Shown: positions 1 through 7,615 of the stretch, in pieces
How positions within the stretch are numbered: the stretch's first letter is position 1
Layout: every line of letters begins with the position of its first letter
Origin: Oscillospiraceae bacterium
Lineage (GTDB): Bacteria > Bacillota > Clostridia > Oscillospirales > Acutalibacteraceae
NCBI GenBank assembly: GCA_902795765.1
Contig: CADBMQ010000003.1
Location: forward strand, 1 to 14,487
Length of the DNA stretch: 14,487 nucleotides
Direction: 5' to 3'
Made by a program: the position numbers and the translations under genes
The notes under the pieces: model-generated
What the model was told of the DNA's origin: nothing
The model's input: the letters and a program-made list of their open reading frames with translations, nothing else
Databases searched by the model: none

Positions 1-1
1 G

Positions 2-1171
2 AGCGAGACTTTCGAGTTGAAACGAATTCTCGTGTTCTTGAACGAAACCTGTGAAAAATTCGCAGACAAGAAAATCGCAATTCCGACCGAACTTTTCGAT
101 TTTATGAAAGCAGTTGAATCTTGCGTTGATGACGGCAGTTTGTCGCAATTTGACTACTGGGATAAGGTTGCGACTGTTCGTGAGAATTTCCGTGAGCAGA
201 CAAAATATGAAATCAGCGGAAAGACTGTTGAAATCGGTTGCGATGAAATCCGTGTAATCTTTAACAAGTTCCTTGACAGACTTAATCTCGGCATCAAGAA
301 AGCAATTGAATACGGCAACGGTCTTGTTCCGACATATTTCAGATATATTGCTACAAAATATGATGTTCTCGACAAGACAGAAGACAACGAGTATCCGTAT
401 GCTAAGGTTTACGAATGGAAAACTGACGTTGTTCCGTACTTCCTTGAAGGCCCTGCAAAGCATATGACAAATACAGAAAGCCTTGACGAGGCGAAGGACA
501 TTTTCACTCGTGTTAAGGCAACCGATATGTATGACGAGAAATTGAAAATGTATAAGACAAGTGGTTCTATCGAGAACGAAACTCTCGAACTCGGCAGACT
601 TCGTGCATTTACCGCAGGTTGGCAGGAGCGTGAGTCGGTATTCCTCCACATGGAATACAAATATTTGCTCTCGATGCTCGAAGCAGGTATCTACGACATC
701 TTCTTTGATGAACTCAAAGGTGCATACATTCCGTTCCAAAGCCCCGAAGTTTACGGCCGTTCAATTCTCGAAAACAGCTCGTTTATCGCAACAACTGTCA
801 ACCCCGATCCGAACTTGCACAGCAAGGGATATATGGCAAGACTTTCCGGTTCGACTTCGGAAGTTGTTTCGATTTGGGTTAATATGTTCCTTGGTAAAGC
901 TCCGTTCATTTATAAAGACGGCAAACTCGGTCTTAATATTAAACCTGTTTTGCCCGATTGGATGTTTGATGAAAACGGCGAAGTTTCGTTCAACTTCCTG
1001 TCAAAGAGCAAGGTAACTCTCCACAACCCGTCAAAGGTTGCTACATACAACACCGAAATCGACTACATCACTATTGACGGCAAACGTTTTGACGGCGAAT
1101 GTGCTTTTGGTGAAGAGGTTGAGGCTATTCGTGACGGTAAGTCGGCTAATATTGAGATTTTCTATAAATAA
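2..1171 (+). CDS. GH94/cellobiose phosphorylase-like protein, C-terminal part (5' end outside window)
   Basis: The frame is open to the left edge with no stop, so this is the last 389 residues of a longer protein; the in-frame TTG at 17 is not a credible start. The middle part is helical and rich in aromatic and acidic residues, including GRLRAFTAGW, FLHMEYKYLLSMLEAG and VYGRSILENSSF. I associate these with the (alpha/alpha)6 barrel of large GH94-like, cellobiose phosphorylase-related proteins of Clostridia. The last 90 or so residues look like the beta-rich C-terminal cap seen in that clan. Such enzymes split beta-glucosides with phosphate to give sugar 1-phosphate in the cytoplasm. The catalytic Asp region would lie upstream of the window, so activity cannot be judged here. 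nadA follows after nine bases and probably shares the transcript. The fold assignment is from memory of family patterns; a non-phosphorolytic glycosidase of the same clan is the main alternative. Confidence 0.6.
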   Translation, partial: SETFELKRILVFLNETCEKFADKKIAIPTELFDFMKAVESCVDDGSLSQFDYWDKVATVRENFREQTKYEISGKTVEIGCDEIRVIFNKFLDRLNLGIKKAIEYGNGLVPTYFRYIATKYDVLDKTEDNEYPYAKVYEWKTDVVPYFLEGPAKHMTNTESLDEAKDIFTRVKATDMYDEKLKMYKTSGSIENETLELGRLRAFTAGWQERESVFLHMEYKYLLSMLEAGIYDIFFDELKGAYIPFQSPEVYGRSILENSSFIATTVNPDPNLHSKGYMARLSGSTSEVVSIWVNMFLGKAPFIYKDGKLGLNIKPVLPDWMFDENGEVSFNFLSKSKVTLHNPSKVATYNTEIDYITIDGKRFDGECAFGEEVEAIRDGKSANIEIFYK

Positions 1172-1180
1172 GGTGATTTT

Positions 1181-2101
1181 ATGAATATTTCCGAAATGCA
1201 AGCAGAAATTCTGCGTCTTAAAAAAGAAAATGACGTGTGCATACTCGCTCACAGTTATCAAACACACGATATTTTAGAGGTCGCAGACTTTGTTGGCGAC
1301 TCGTTCGCTTTGAGTGTTAAGGCACAGAGCGTTGACAACTCAACTGTACTTATGTGCGGTGTTAGATTTATGGCAGAAACTGTTAAACTGCTCTCTCCGC
1401 AGAAGCGAGTTTTGTTGTCGCACGGTGGTGCAGGTTGTCCGATGGCTGAACAGATGTCGCCCGAATATATCGAAAAGGTTAAGAGTGAAAATCCTGACTG
1501 CGCAGTAGTTGCGTATATCAACACAACAACTGCTCTCAAAACAGTTTGCGATTTTTGTGTTACTTCGTCAAGCGCTTTGAAGATTGTGAATGCTCTGCCC
1601 GACAAGAACATTCTGTTCATTCCCGACTGCAATCTTGGAGATTACGTTAAGCGTCAAATTCCCGATAAGAATTTCGTTTTGCTCGAAGGTGGTTGCCCTG
1701 TTCATGGACAGATTACGGCAGATGATGTGAAGTCGGCAAAGGCTCTCCATCCGAACGCTCCTTTGCTCGTTCACCCCGAGTGCAAACCCGAAGTGGTTGA
1801 ACTTGCAGACTATGTTGGCTCGACTTCGGGCATTATGGAGTTTGCGAAAAATTCGAGTGAGAGTGAATTTATCATCGGCACAGAGAACAGCATTTCGGAG
1901 CATCTTGCTTATGAGTGCCCCGACAAGCGTTTTTATCCGCTTTCAAAGAAGCTCATTTGCGAAGATATGAAGCTTACAACTCTTGCAGACGTTTTATATG
2001 CCGTTCGTGGCGACAAAGGTTCGTGGGAGGAAATTACACTTGACGAGCAGACGCAACAAAAGGCTCGCAAGTGTATCGACAAAATGCTCGAACTCGGTTA
2101 A
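1181..2101 (+). CDS. nadA: Quinolinate synthase NadA
   Basis: This 306-residue protein condenses iminoaspartate with dihydroxyacetone phosphate to quinolinate in de novo NAD synthesis, using an oxygen-sensitive [4Fe-4S] cluster. The three cluster cysteines can be placed at C86 (GAGCPMAEQ), C172 (GGCPVHGQI) and C260 (LICEDMKLTTL). Their near-even spacing of 86 and 88 residues is as expected for the short bacterial/archaeal NadA type. LAHSYQ near residue 23, CGVRFMAET at 59 and HPEC near residue 200 are also family signatures, and the length is normal. The ATG is preceded by AAGGTGA at a good distance. The gene lies nine bases after a carbohydrate-enzyme gene and ends at a strong terminator. 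The usual partners nadB and nadC are not in the window, so the source of iminoaspartate is not shown here. Confidence 0.95.
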   Translation: MNISEMQAEILRLKKENDVCILAHSYQTHDILEVADFVGDSFALSVKAQSVDNSTVLMCGVRFMAETVKLLSPQKRVLLSHGGAGCPMAEQMSPEYIEKVKSENPDCAVVAYINTTTALKTVCDFCVTSSSALKIVNALPDKNILFIPDCNLGDYVKRQIPDKNFVLLEGGCPVHGQITADDVKSAKALHPNAPLLVHPECKPEVVELADYVGSTSGIMEFAKNSSESEFIIGTENSISEHLAYECPDKRFYPLSKKLICEDMKLTTLADVLYAVRGDKGSWEEITLDEQTQQKARKCIDKMLELG

Positions 2102-2113
2102 TTGAATACTTTG

Positions 2114-2142
2114 AAAAGAGGCTCATTTGAGCCTCTTTTTTT
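2114..2142 (+). terminator. Rho-independent terminator after nadA
   Basis: A 7-bp GC-rich stem (GAGGCTC at 2118-2124 with GAGCCTC at 2129-2135) closes a 4-base loop and is followed by seven T (2136-2142). Four A precede the stem and can extend it. It sits 12 bases after the nadA stop and separates nadA from the membrane-protein genes. The same stem sequence recurs in the terminator at 14386-14414. Confidence 0.92.
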
Positions 2143-2189
2143 GTTGCATAAAATTCAGAAAAGCACAAAAACTATTTGCGGTGACATGA

Positions 2190-2555
2190 ATGAAAATTGA
2201 CTCAAAATCGCTAAAATACTCGCTCGGCGGAGTTTTTATCGGCATTGTGAACGGTCTGCTCGGAGCGGGTGGTGGTATGCTTGCCGTACCGCTACTATGT
2301 AACCTGCTTGATGACCGCAAGTCAGCTCACACAAACTCGGTCGCTCTTATTCTTCCGCTTTGCGTGTTTAGTGCGGTGCTTTATCTTTATAGTGGCAAGG
2401 CAATGCCGTCCGACCAGCTACCCGTGCTTATTGTTTTCGGACTTGTCGGTGCGATTGTCGGCACATTTATTATGAAGAAAATCAAGCCTCGTCCGTTGCG
2501 TAAAATCTTCTCTGCCATGCTCGTTTACGCAGGATTTCGTATGCTTCTTGCCTGA
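2190..2555 (+). CDS. Half-length TauE/SafE (TSUP) permease, first half
   Basis: A 121-residue hydrophobic protein of about four membrane segments (roughly residues 11-33, 46-66, 73-92 and 103-121). The first segment carries the TSUP signature GLLGAGGGMLAVPLL, and the third is a glycine-rich helix (VFGLVGAIVGTF). TSUP proteins move small organic or sulfur anions across the inner membrane and normally have about 240-260 residues in two homologous four-helix repeats; this gene encodes only the first repeat. The ATG at 2190 has GGTGA five bases upstream, and an upstream GTG is excluded by an in-frame TGA at 2187. The stop overlaps the next gene by eight bases. Positive charges cluster in the loop between the third and fourth segments (KKIKPRPLRK). 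The substrate is unknown, and no sulfur-metabolism gene is adjacent. Confidence 0.82.
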   Translation: MKIDSKSLKYSLGGVFIGIVNGLLGAGGGMLAVPLLCNLLDDRKSAHTNSVALILPLCVFSAVLYLYSGKAMPSDQLPVLIVFGLVGAIVGTFIMKKIKPRPLRKIFSAMLVYAGFRMLLA

Positions 2556-2907
2556 ACTTTTCATCTATGCCATAGCAGGTTTTCTTTCGGGAGTTGCCGG
2601 CTCGCTCGGAATTGGCGGTGGTGGAATACTGATTGTTATTCTGACCGCTCTGCTCGGTGTCAATCAACAGACCGCTCAACTGACAAATCTGCTCTTTTTT
2701 ATTCCTGTTGCCATTATGTCGGTCATAATTTACTCTCGCCGTGGGCAAATTAAAGCAAGAGTCGTTATATCACTATCCTTATTCGGGCTTGTCGGCTCGG
2801 CTATTGGCGCTTTGCTTTTTTCGTGGCTCGGTGGTGAGTTGGTCGGCAAAATTTTTGCAGTTTTGCTTATTTTTATCAGTTTTCGGGAGTGGTTTAGAAA
2901 AGAATGA
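2548..2907 (+). CDS. Half-length TauE/SafE (TSUP) permease, second half
   Basis: A 119-residue protein with the same architecture as the preceding gene: a glycine signature in the first segment (GVAGSLGIGGGGILI), then three further hydrophobic segments and a basic C-terminus (FREWFRKE). It corresponds to the second repeat of a normal TSUP permease, so the two products probably assemble as a heteromer. The only plausible start is TTG at 2548, inside the end of the first gene and seven bases before the end of that gene's coding region. This suggests translational coupling; AGGA at 2531-2534 is rather far upstream. The frame is +1 relative to the first gene, so a one-base indel in a single 240-residue gene would give the same picture. 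Both halves look complete and unmutated, which favours a real gene pair, but the sequence alone does not settle it. Confidence 0.78.
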   Translation: MPELFIYAIAGFLSGVAGSLGIGGGGILIVILTALLGVNQQTAQLTNLLFFIPVAIMSVIIYSRRGQIKARVVISLSLFGLVGSAIGALLFSWLGGELVGKIFAVLLIFISFREWFRKE

Positions 2908-3518
2908 AAAAGTCTAATTACTTCGTGTCCGCTCTGTTGCTCACTCTCGCTCGACTGATTATTATTGCGTGTTGCTTTGTGTTTTCGTTTTTGTTGTATC
3001 GCAAGGTAAATCCGCTTTTTGTTTTTGCCGTCTACTCTGTTTTTCGGTTTCTACTGCTCTTCCCTCCCGAACTGTTTCGTTTTCACGGCGGTTCGCTTGG
3101 TGCTTTTCGTGCCTTCTCAAATTCACGGCTATACTTTCGCTCGATTTTGGCATTGCTCATTCGATTGGTGCTTTACGCAGTTGTACTACTGCCACTCTCT
3201 GCCATTCTGCTCGTTTTCGTAGTTGGTTTCGACTATTTGCCATTGTGCATATTATTTGGACTTGTTTTCACATTCGTTTTCTGGCTATTATACCAACGAA
3301 CTTTCGCTGTTCCACTACTTTTGTCGAACGGATTTTCAGTTTTGTCGGCATACAGATTTTCGATGAAACTGACAAAAGGAAAAATCGGCGAGTGTGCAAT
3401 GTTTTATGTTAAAAGACTGCCGATGTTGATACTTCGTCCGACGGTTTTCGGGTGGATTTTGGTCGCTCCGTTTTACTATTCGCAAAAATCAAAGTTGGTT
3501 GAGAATATGCAATTTTAA
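2904..3518 (+). CDS. Multi-pass membrane protein of unknown function
   Basis: This 204-residue protein starts with ATGA, overlapping the stop of the second TSUP half by four bases, so it is almost certainly translationally coupled to it. I see about five hydrophobic segments (roughly residues 8-32, 36-54, 81-107, 112-130 and 172-192). A basic loop lies between segments 2 and 3 (several Arg), and a stretch from residue 148 reads SAYRFSMKLTKGK. That last pattern, an S-x(3)-L-x-KG motif after a Pro-rich helix end, recalls multi-pass families such as DUF975, but the resemblance is weak and I do not assign the family. No catalytic motif is visible. The context suggests an accessory subunit or partner of the split TSUP permease. 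No clear terminator follows before the next promoter. Confidence 0.75.
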   Translation: MKKSNYFVSALLLTLARLIIIACCFVFSFLLYRKVNPLFVFAVYSVFRFLLLFPPELFRFHGGSLGAFRAFSNSRLYFRSILALLIRLVLYAVVLLPLSAILLVFVVGFDYLPLCILFGLVFTFVFWLLYQRTFAVPLLLSNGFSVLSAYRFSMKLTKGKIGECAMFYVKRLPMLILRPTVFGWILVAPFYYSQKSKLVENMQF

Positions 3519-3555
3519 ATGTTTGAAAAATATGAAAATATATCAAAAAAAAGCA

Positions 3556-3584
3556 TTGACATAAACTATCATTTATATTATAAT
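3556..3584 (+). promoter_or_regulatory. Consensus sigma-A promoter for the GH3 gene
   Basis: TTGACA at 3556-3561 and TATAAT at 3579-3584 match the housekeeping consensus at every base and are separated by exactly 17 bases. A start of transcription near 3591 would leave a leader of about 30 bases before the ATG at 3620. The surrounding DNA is AT-rich with an A tract just upstream (3546-3552). No convincing operator palindrome was seen. Confidence 0.88.
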
Positions 3585-3619
3585 CTTGATGTAATCTTTT
3601 TGAAAGATAGGTGTTTTTT

Positions 3620-6358
3620 ATGGATACAAATAGAACTGTTTGTGGCTATGATTTGGCGCAAATTAAAAGCGGTCCAATTAAAGAAGCGGCTGAATATTCG
3701 TATATTGCAGCGGCAGAAGGCTCTGTTTTGCTCAAAAACGAAAAGGGTACTCTTCCGCTTAAAGACGGACAGAACGTTTCTGTTTTCGGTCGTATTCAAA
3801 GTACATATTATAAAAGCGGTACCGGTTCGGGCGGTATGGTTAATGTTGAATATGTTACCAATATCATCGACTCGCTCCGTGAAAACAGCAAGGTAAATGT
3901 AAACGAAGACCTTGCGAAAATTTATGCTGATTGGTGCAAAGAGCATCCGTTTGAAAAGGGTGTTGGTTGGGCAAGTGAGCCTTGGTGTCAAGAGGAAATG
4001 CCTCTTGATGAACAGGATGTTATTGACGCAGCCGCTAAATCGGACGTTGCGATTGTTGTTATCGGCAGAACTGCCGGTGAGGATCGAGACAACTATAACG
4101 GTGAGGGCAGTTATCAATTAACCGAAAAAGAGCGTGATATGATTAAAAAGGTTTCTGCTCATTTTGATAATGTTTGTGTTGTTTTGAATGTCGGCAATGT
4201 TATCGACTGCGCTTTTGCAGACGAATACGGCGTTGACTCGTTGCTTATCGTTTGGCAAGGTGGTTTCGAAGGCGGACGTGCTTGTGCGAGTGTGCTTACA
4301 GGCGAAATTCCTCCGAGTGGCAGACTTACCGACACTATTGCAAAGGACGTTTGCTCATACGAATCTGACAAGCATTTCGGTGGTTTGTATGAAACAATTT
4401 ATTCCGAAGATATTTATGTCGGCTATCGTTATTTTGAAACCTTCGATAAGGAAAGTGTTGTTTATCCGTTTGGTTTTGGTTTGAACTATACCGAATTTGA
4501 AACCACATTTGACAGCGTTTCTGTTGATAACGACACAGTTAAGGTTACCGCTACTGTTAAGAATGTCGGCAACTTTGACGGCAAACAAGTTGTTCAAGTT
4601 TACTACTCTGCTCCGCAAGGTGTTCTCGGCAAGCCTGCTCGTGAACTCGGTGGATTTGCAAAGACTAAACTTCTTAAAAAGGGTGAATCTGAACAGGTTG
4701 AAATCACATTCCCTGTTTACTATATGGCTTCATACGATGACGGAGGTTATACAGGTAACAAGTCTTGCTATGTTTTGGAAAAAGGCGACTACAAGATTTT
4801 TGTCGGCGACAATGTTCGTCAGGCAAAAGAGGCTTACACATACACTCTTGATGAGTTGAAAGTCGTTGAAAAGCTTGCAGAGGCTTGTGCTCCTGTTAAA
4901 GATTTCGATATTTTGCACCCCGTTATGGCAGAAGACGGCAGTTTCAAAAAGTCGTTTATTCCTGCATATCGTGGTAGCAACTCGGCTCTCAAAAAGATGG
5001 CAGAGGAAAAACTCGAAGAAATTTCATATACAGGCGACAAGGGATTTAAGCTTATTGATGTTTATGAAGGCAAATGCACTCTTGACGAGTTCGTTGCTCA
5101 AATTGATACATACGACCTTTGCGCTCTCGCAATAGGCGAAGGTATGAACAGTCCGAAGGTTACACCTGGTACAGCTGCTGCTTATGGTGGTATCACAGAA
5201 AATCTCAACAACTTCGGTGTTCCTGCACTTTGTTGTACAGACGGACCTTCGGGTTTGCGTCTTGATGATGGTGCGGTTGCAACTTCAATCCCGAATGGCA
5301 CAAACCTTGCTTGTACTTGGGATGTTGACCTTGTTGAAAAGTTGTTTGTTTATCTCGGTATTGAAACTTATGCATACAACATTGATTCTTTGCTCGGCCC
5401 CGGTATGAACATTCATCGTCATCCGCTTAACGGCAGAAACTTTGAATACTTCTCGGAAGACCCGATTGTTTCAGGTCTTATGGCAGGTGCGCAGACAAAA
5501 GGTTTATCTCAGACAGGTACAAAAACTACTATCAAGCACTTTGCTTGTAACAACCAGGAATACTCTCGTTATGTTGCAGATTCGGTTGTATCCGAACGTG
5601 CTTTGCGTGAGATTTATCTTAAAGGATTTGAAATCTGCGTAAAAGATTTCGGCGCTACCTCGATTATGACAACCTACAACCCGATGAATGGTTGGTGGAA
5701 TGCTTCTAACTACGAACTCAACACCTCGATTTTGCGTGATGAATGGAACTATGACGGTGTTGTTATGACCGACTGGTGGGCAAGGATGAACGAGTATGCA
5801 GGCGGTCCTAACGCACTCAAAAATTTTGCCGCTATGGTTAAGTCGCAGAACGACCTTATGATGGTTGCCGAAGAGGGTGCTGCGCATGTTATTGAAAATG
5901 CAATGAAAGATATTCGTGACGGTAAGTTGACAATCGCTCAACTTCAAAGAGTTGCGAAGAATGTACTTAAATTCACACTTACAACCAATATGTTCGAGAA
6001 ATTTGTGCGTAATGGTTGCAAACTTATCAACCCAGGTAGAACCGACCTTGACGGTATGGAAAAATTCCGTAGCGAAAATTCGCCCGAACCCGAAGCTGTT
6101 TACGAAATTGTTCTCAATGAGGACGCTCCGTTTGTTGCGGCATTCGATTATCGTTCGCCTTGCACAACAACTGCTCAAATCCCGATTGGCGTTTTTGTTG
6201 ACGGCAAGCAGGCTACATCTCTTATGGCAAACGGTTCAGAGAATCTTCATAAGCGTTCATACAGCCGTAGCATCGTGCTTGAAAAAGGCAAACACACAAT
6301 TAAGTTTGACTTCCAGCCGAGTATGATTAAAATCGAAAGAATAGACTTTATGATGTAA
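3620..6358 (+). CDS. Domain-swapped glycoside hydrolase family 3 enzyme (beta-glucosidase type)
   Basis: A 912-residue GH3 protein whose two conserved domains are in reversed order. The part normally at the C-terminus comes first (SVLLKNEKGTLPL near residue 35, then the TAGEDRD loop with the candidate acid/base Glu at 154). A fibronectin-III-like segment follows around residues 295-395. The (beta/alpha)8 domain comes last, with D541 in TDGPSG, K639-H640 in KHFACNN, and the predicted nucleophile D718 in GVVMTDWW. This swapped order is known from Ruminococcus albus and Butyrivibrio beta-glucosidases. About 75 residues beyond the barrel form an extra beta-rich tail of unknown role. There is no signal peptide, so it should act in the cytoplasm on imported oligosaccharides. 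The ATG at 3620 is chosen over GTG at 3611 because AGGTG at 3609-3613 is the ribosome-binding site, six bases before it. Exact sugar specificity cannot be read from the sequence. Confidence 0.92.
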   Translation: MDTNRTVCGYDLAQIKSGPIKEAAEYSYIAAAEGSVLLKNEKGTLPLKDGQNVSVFGRIQSTYYKSGTGSGGMVNVEYVTNIIDSLRENSKVNVNEDLAKIYADWCKEHPFEKGVGWASEPWCQEEMPLDEQDVIDAAAKSDVAIVVIGRTAGEDRDNYNGEGSYQLTEKERDMIKKVSAHFDNVCVVLNVGNVIDCAFADEYGVDSLLIVWQGGFEGGRACASVLTGEIPPSGRLTDTIAKDVCSYESDKHFGGLYETIYSEDIYVGYRYFETFDKESVVYPFGFGLNYTEFETTFDSVSVDNDTVKVTATVKNVGNFDGKQVVQVYYSAPQGVLGKPARELGGFAKTKLLKKGESEQVEITFPVYYMASYDDGGYTGNKSCYVLEKGDYKIFVGDNVRQAKEAYTYTLDELKVVEKLAEACAPVKDFDILHPVMAEDGSFKKSFIPAYRGSNSALKKMAEEKLEEISYTGDKGFKLIDVYEGKCTLDEFVAQIDTYDLCALAIGEGMNSPKVTPGTAAAYGGITENLNNFGVPALCCTDGPSGLRLDDGAVATSIPNGTNLACTWDVDLVEKLFVYLGIETYAYNIDSLLGPGMNIHRHPLNGRNFEYFSEDPIVSGLMAGAQTKGLSQTGTKTTIKHFACNNQEYSRYVADSVVSERALREIYLKGFEICVKDFGATSIMTTYNPMNGWWNASNYELNTSILRDEWNYDGVVMTDWWARMNEYAGGPNALKNFAAMVKSQNDLMMVAEEGAAHVIENAMKDIRDGKLTIAQLQRVAKNVLKFTLTTNMFEKFVRNGCKLINPGRTDLDGMEKFRSENSPEPEAVYEIVLNEDAPFVAAFDYRSPCTTTAQIPIGVFVDGKQATSLMANGSENLHKRSYSRSIVLEKGKHTIKFDFQPSMIKIERIDFMM

Positions 6359-6370
6359 ATTGAAAGGTTT

Positions 6371-6402
6371 AAGTCCCAACTTTTTTAGTTGGGACTTCTT
6401 TT
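6371..6402 (+). terminator. Rho-independent terminator after the GH3 gene
   Basis: An 11-bp perfect stem (6371-6381 pairing with 6387-6397, core GTCCCAAC/GTTGGGAC) closes a five-T loop and is followed by CTTTT. The T run is short, but the stem is long and GC-rich. It begins 12 bases after the GH3 stop. Confidence 0.85.
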
Positions 6403-6408
6403 CAGTTT

Positions 6409-6434
6409 TATAATCAATTTTCATCGAATATAAT
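6409..6434 (+). promoter_or_regulatory. Possible promoter -10 elements before the GHL10-like gene
   Basis: Two TATAAT hexamers (6409-6414 and 6429-6434) lie between the preceding terminator and the ribosome-binding site at 6441-6447. Neither has a good TTGACA box 16-18 bases upstream. A promoter is expected here because a terminator closes the gene before, but which box is used is unclear. Confidence 0.4.
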
Positions 6435-6454
6435 TAACTGAAAGGGGTGTTTTT

Positions 6455-7615
6455 GTGAAACGTGCGATTGCGTTGGTTGTTTTGGTTTGTGTTATGCTCT
6501 CTTCGTGCGCAAATGAAACTACAAAATCGCCATTTTCGGAAACTCCCGATTCTATCATAGATGAAGTTCGTGCGTGTTGGGTTACATACAGCGAACTCGA
6601 TTTTGACGATAAGTCGAAAAGTGGTTTTGAAAACGGGATAAACTCGCTATTTAAGACGGCAAAAGACAATGGGCTTAATACTCTCTTTGTCCACGTTATC
6701 AGCCATTTTGACGCTTATTACAACTCGAAAATTCTGCCGATGTCGAAGTATGTTGCAGGCAAGCGAGGTGGCAAACTCGATTACGATCCACTCTCGATTA
6801 TGTGCCAGACTGCAAGGAAATACGGTCTTAAAATTCACGCCTGGATAAACCCGTTTCGTATTATGATGAGCACTAATATCGACTCGCTCGACAAGTCCGA
6901 CCCTGCGGTGCAACTGCTGAAAACGGCAGATGCGAGTGTTTGCGATGAGGGGGCTTATCTTGTGCCGTCGAGCGAGAAAGCACAAAATATTATGCTTTCG
7001 GCTATTCGTGAGGTCGTTGACAATTACGATATCGACGGTGTTCATTTTGACGATTATTTTTACCCGACTACGGACGAAAAATTCGACAAAATTCAGTTTT
7101 CAAACTACAAAGGTGGATTGCCACTAGCCGACTATCGCCGTGCGGCAGTTGACAGTTTTGTGTCGGCAACTTATCGCATTGTCAAGTCGAAGTCCAAAGA
7201 GTTGAAATTCGGTATCAGTCCACAAGCGAATGTCAAAAAAAATCGTGACGAATTGTATGCCGACGTTGAAAAGTGGTGTCAAACCGACGGATACATCGAC
7301 TACATTATGCCCCAACTTTACTTTGGATTTGAAGATCCCCGAACGGACTTTAAATTTGAAAACATACTTAAAACGTGGCAGTCGATTGCGCAAAAATGCG
7401 AATTGCAGATTGGTCTCGGACTTTATCGAGCAGGTGAAAAAATCGACAGTTACGGCGTTAAAAGTGACGAGTGGGTGCAACATAGCGACATAATTGCACG
7501 GCAAATTCGTGTAGTGCGTTCGGCAAAACTTAAAGGTTTTGCGATATTTTCATGCACCTCTCTTATCGACAAAAAAACAGAAACCGAAAATATGCGAAAG
7601 GAAATACTCAGTTGA
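6455..7615 (+). CDS. GHL10/DUF187 (YngK-type) glycosidase-like lipoprotein
   Basis: A 386-residue lipoprotein precursor. The signal peptide (KR then a hydrophobic stretch) ends in a lipobox LSSC with the lipidated Cys at position 18, so the protein should sit on the outer face of the membrane. The mature part follows the GHL10 (DUF187, B. subtilis YngK) pattern of a TIM-barrel glycosidase-like domain. It has VRACWVTY near residue 33, HAWINPFR near 130, the acidic signature DGVHFDDYFYP at 194-204, KFGISPQANV near 250, and DYIMPQLYFG near 280. Members are predicted to act on glycans at the cell surface, but I know of no settled substrate. The start is GTG at 6455 with AAAGGGG seven bases upstream. 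It is the first gene of a three-gene envelope operon and its stop overlaps the amidase start (TTGA). Confidence 0.86.
   Translation: MKRAIALVVLVCVMLSSCANETTKSPFSETPDSIIDEVRACWVTYSELDFDDKSKSGFENGINSLFKTAKDNGLNTLFVHVISHFDAYYNSKILPMSKYVAGKRGGKLDYDPLSIMCQTARKYGLKIHAWINPFRIMMSTNIDSLDKSDPAVQLLKTADASVCDEGAYLVPSSEKAQNIMLSAIREVVDNYDIDGVHFDDYFYPTTDEKFDKIQFSNYKGGLPLADYRRAAVDSFVSATYRIVKSKSKELKFGISPQANVKKNRDELYADVEKWCQTDGYIDYIMPQLYFGFEDPRTDFKFENILKTWQSIAQKCELQIGLGLYRAGEKIDSYGVKSDEWVQHSDIIARQIRVVRSAKLKGFAIFSCTSLIDKKTETENMRKEILS

Noticed and set aside
3611..3622. GTG at 3611 as the start of the GH3 gene
   Set aside because: The GTG is part of the AGGTG ribosome-binding site, correctly spaced for the ATG at 3620.
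3519..3896. 125-codon open frame beginning just after the membrane-protein gene
   Set aside because: It runs across the promoter and then in the wrong frame of the GH3 gene, with no family-like features.
5504..6178. 224-codon open frame on the - strand inside the GH3 gene
   Set aside because: The sense strand encodes the GH3 barrel with its catalytic residues throughout this stretch; the antisense product is not family-like.
7552..7614. ATG at 7552 as the start of the amidase
   Set aside because: No ribosome-binding site precedes it, and it would overlap the lipoprotein gene by 64 bases. The TTG at 7612 has AAAGGA and a tight TTGA overlap.
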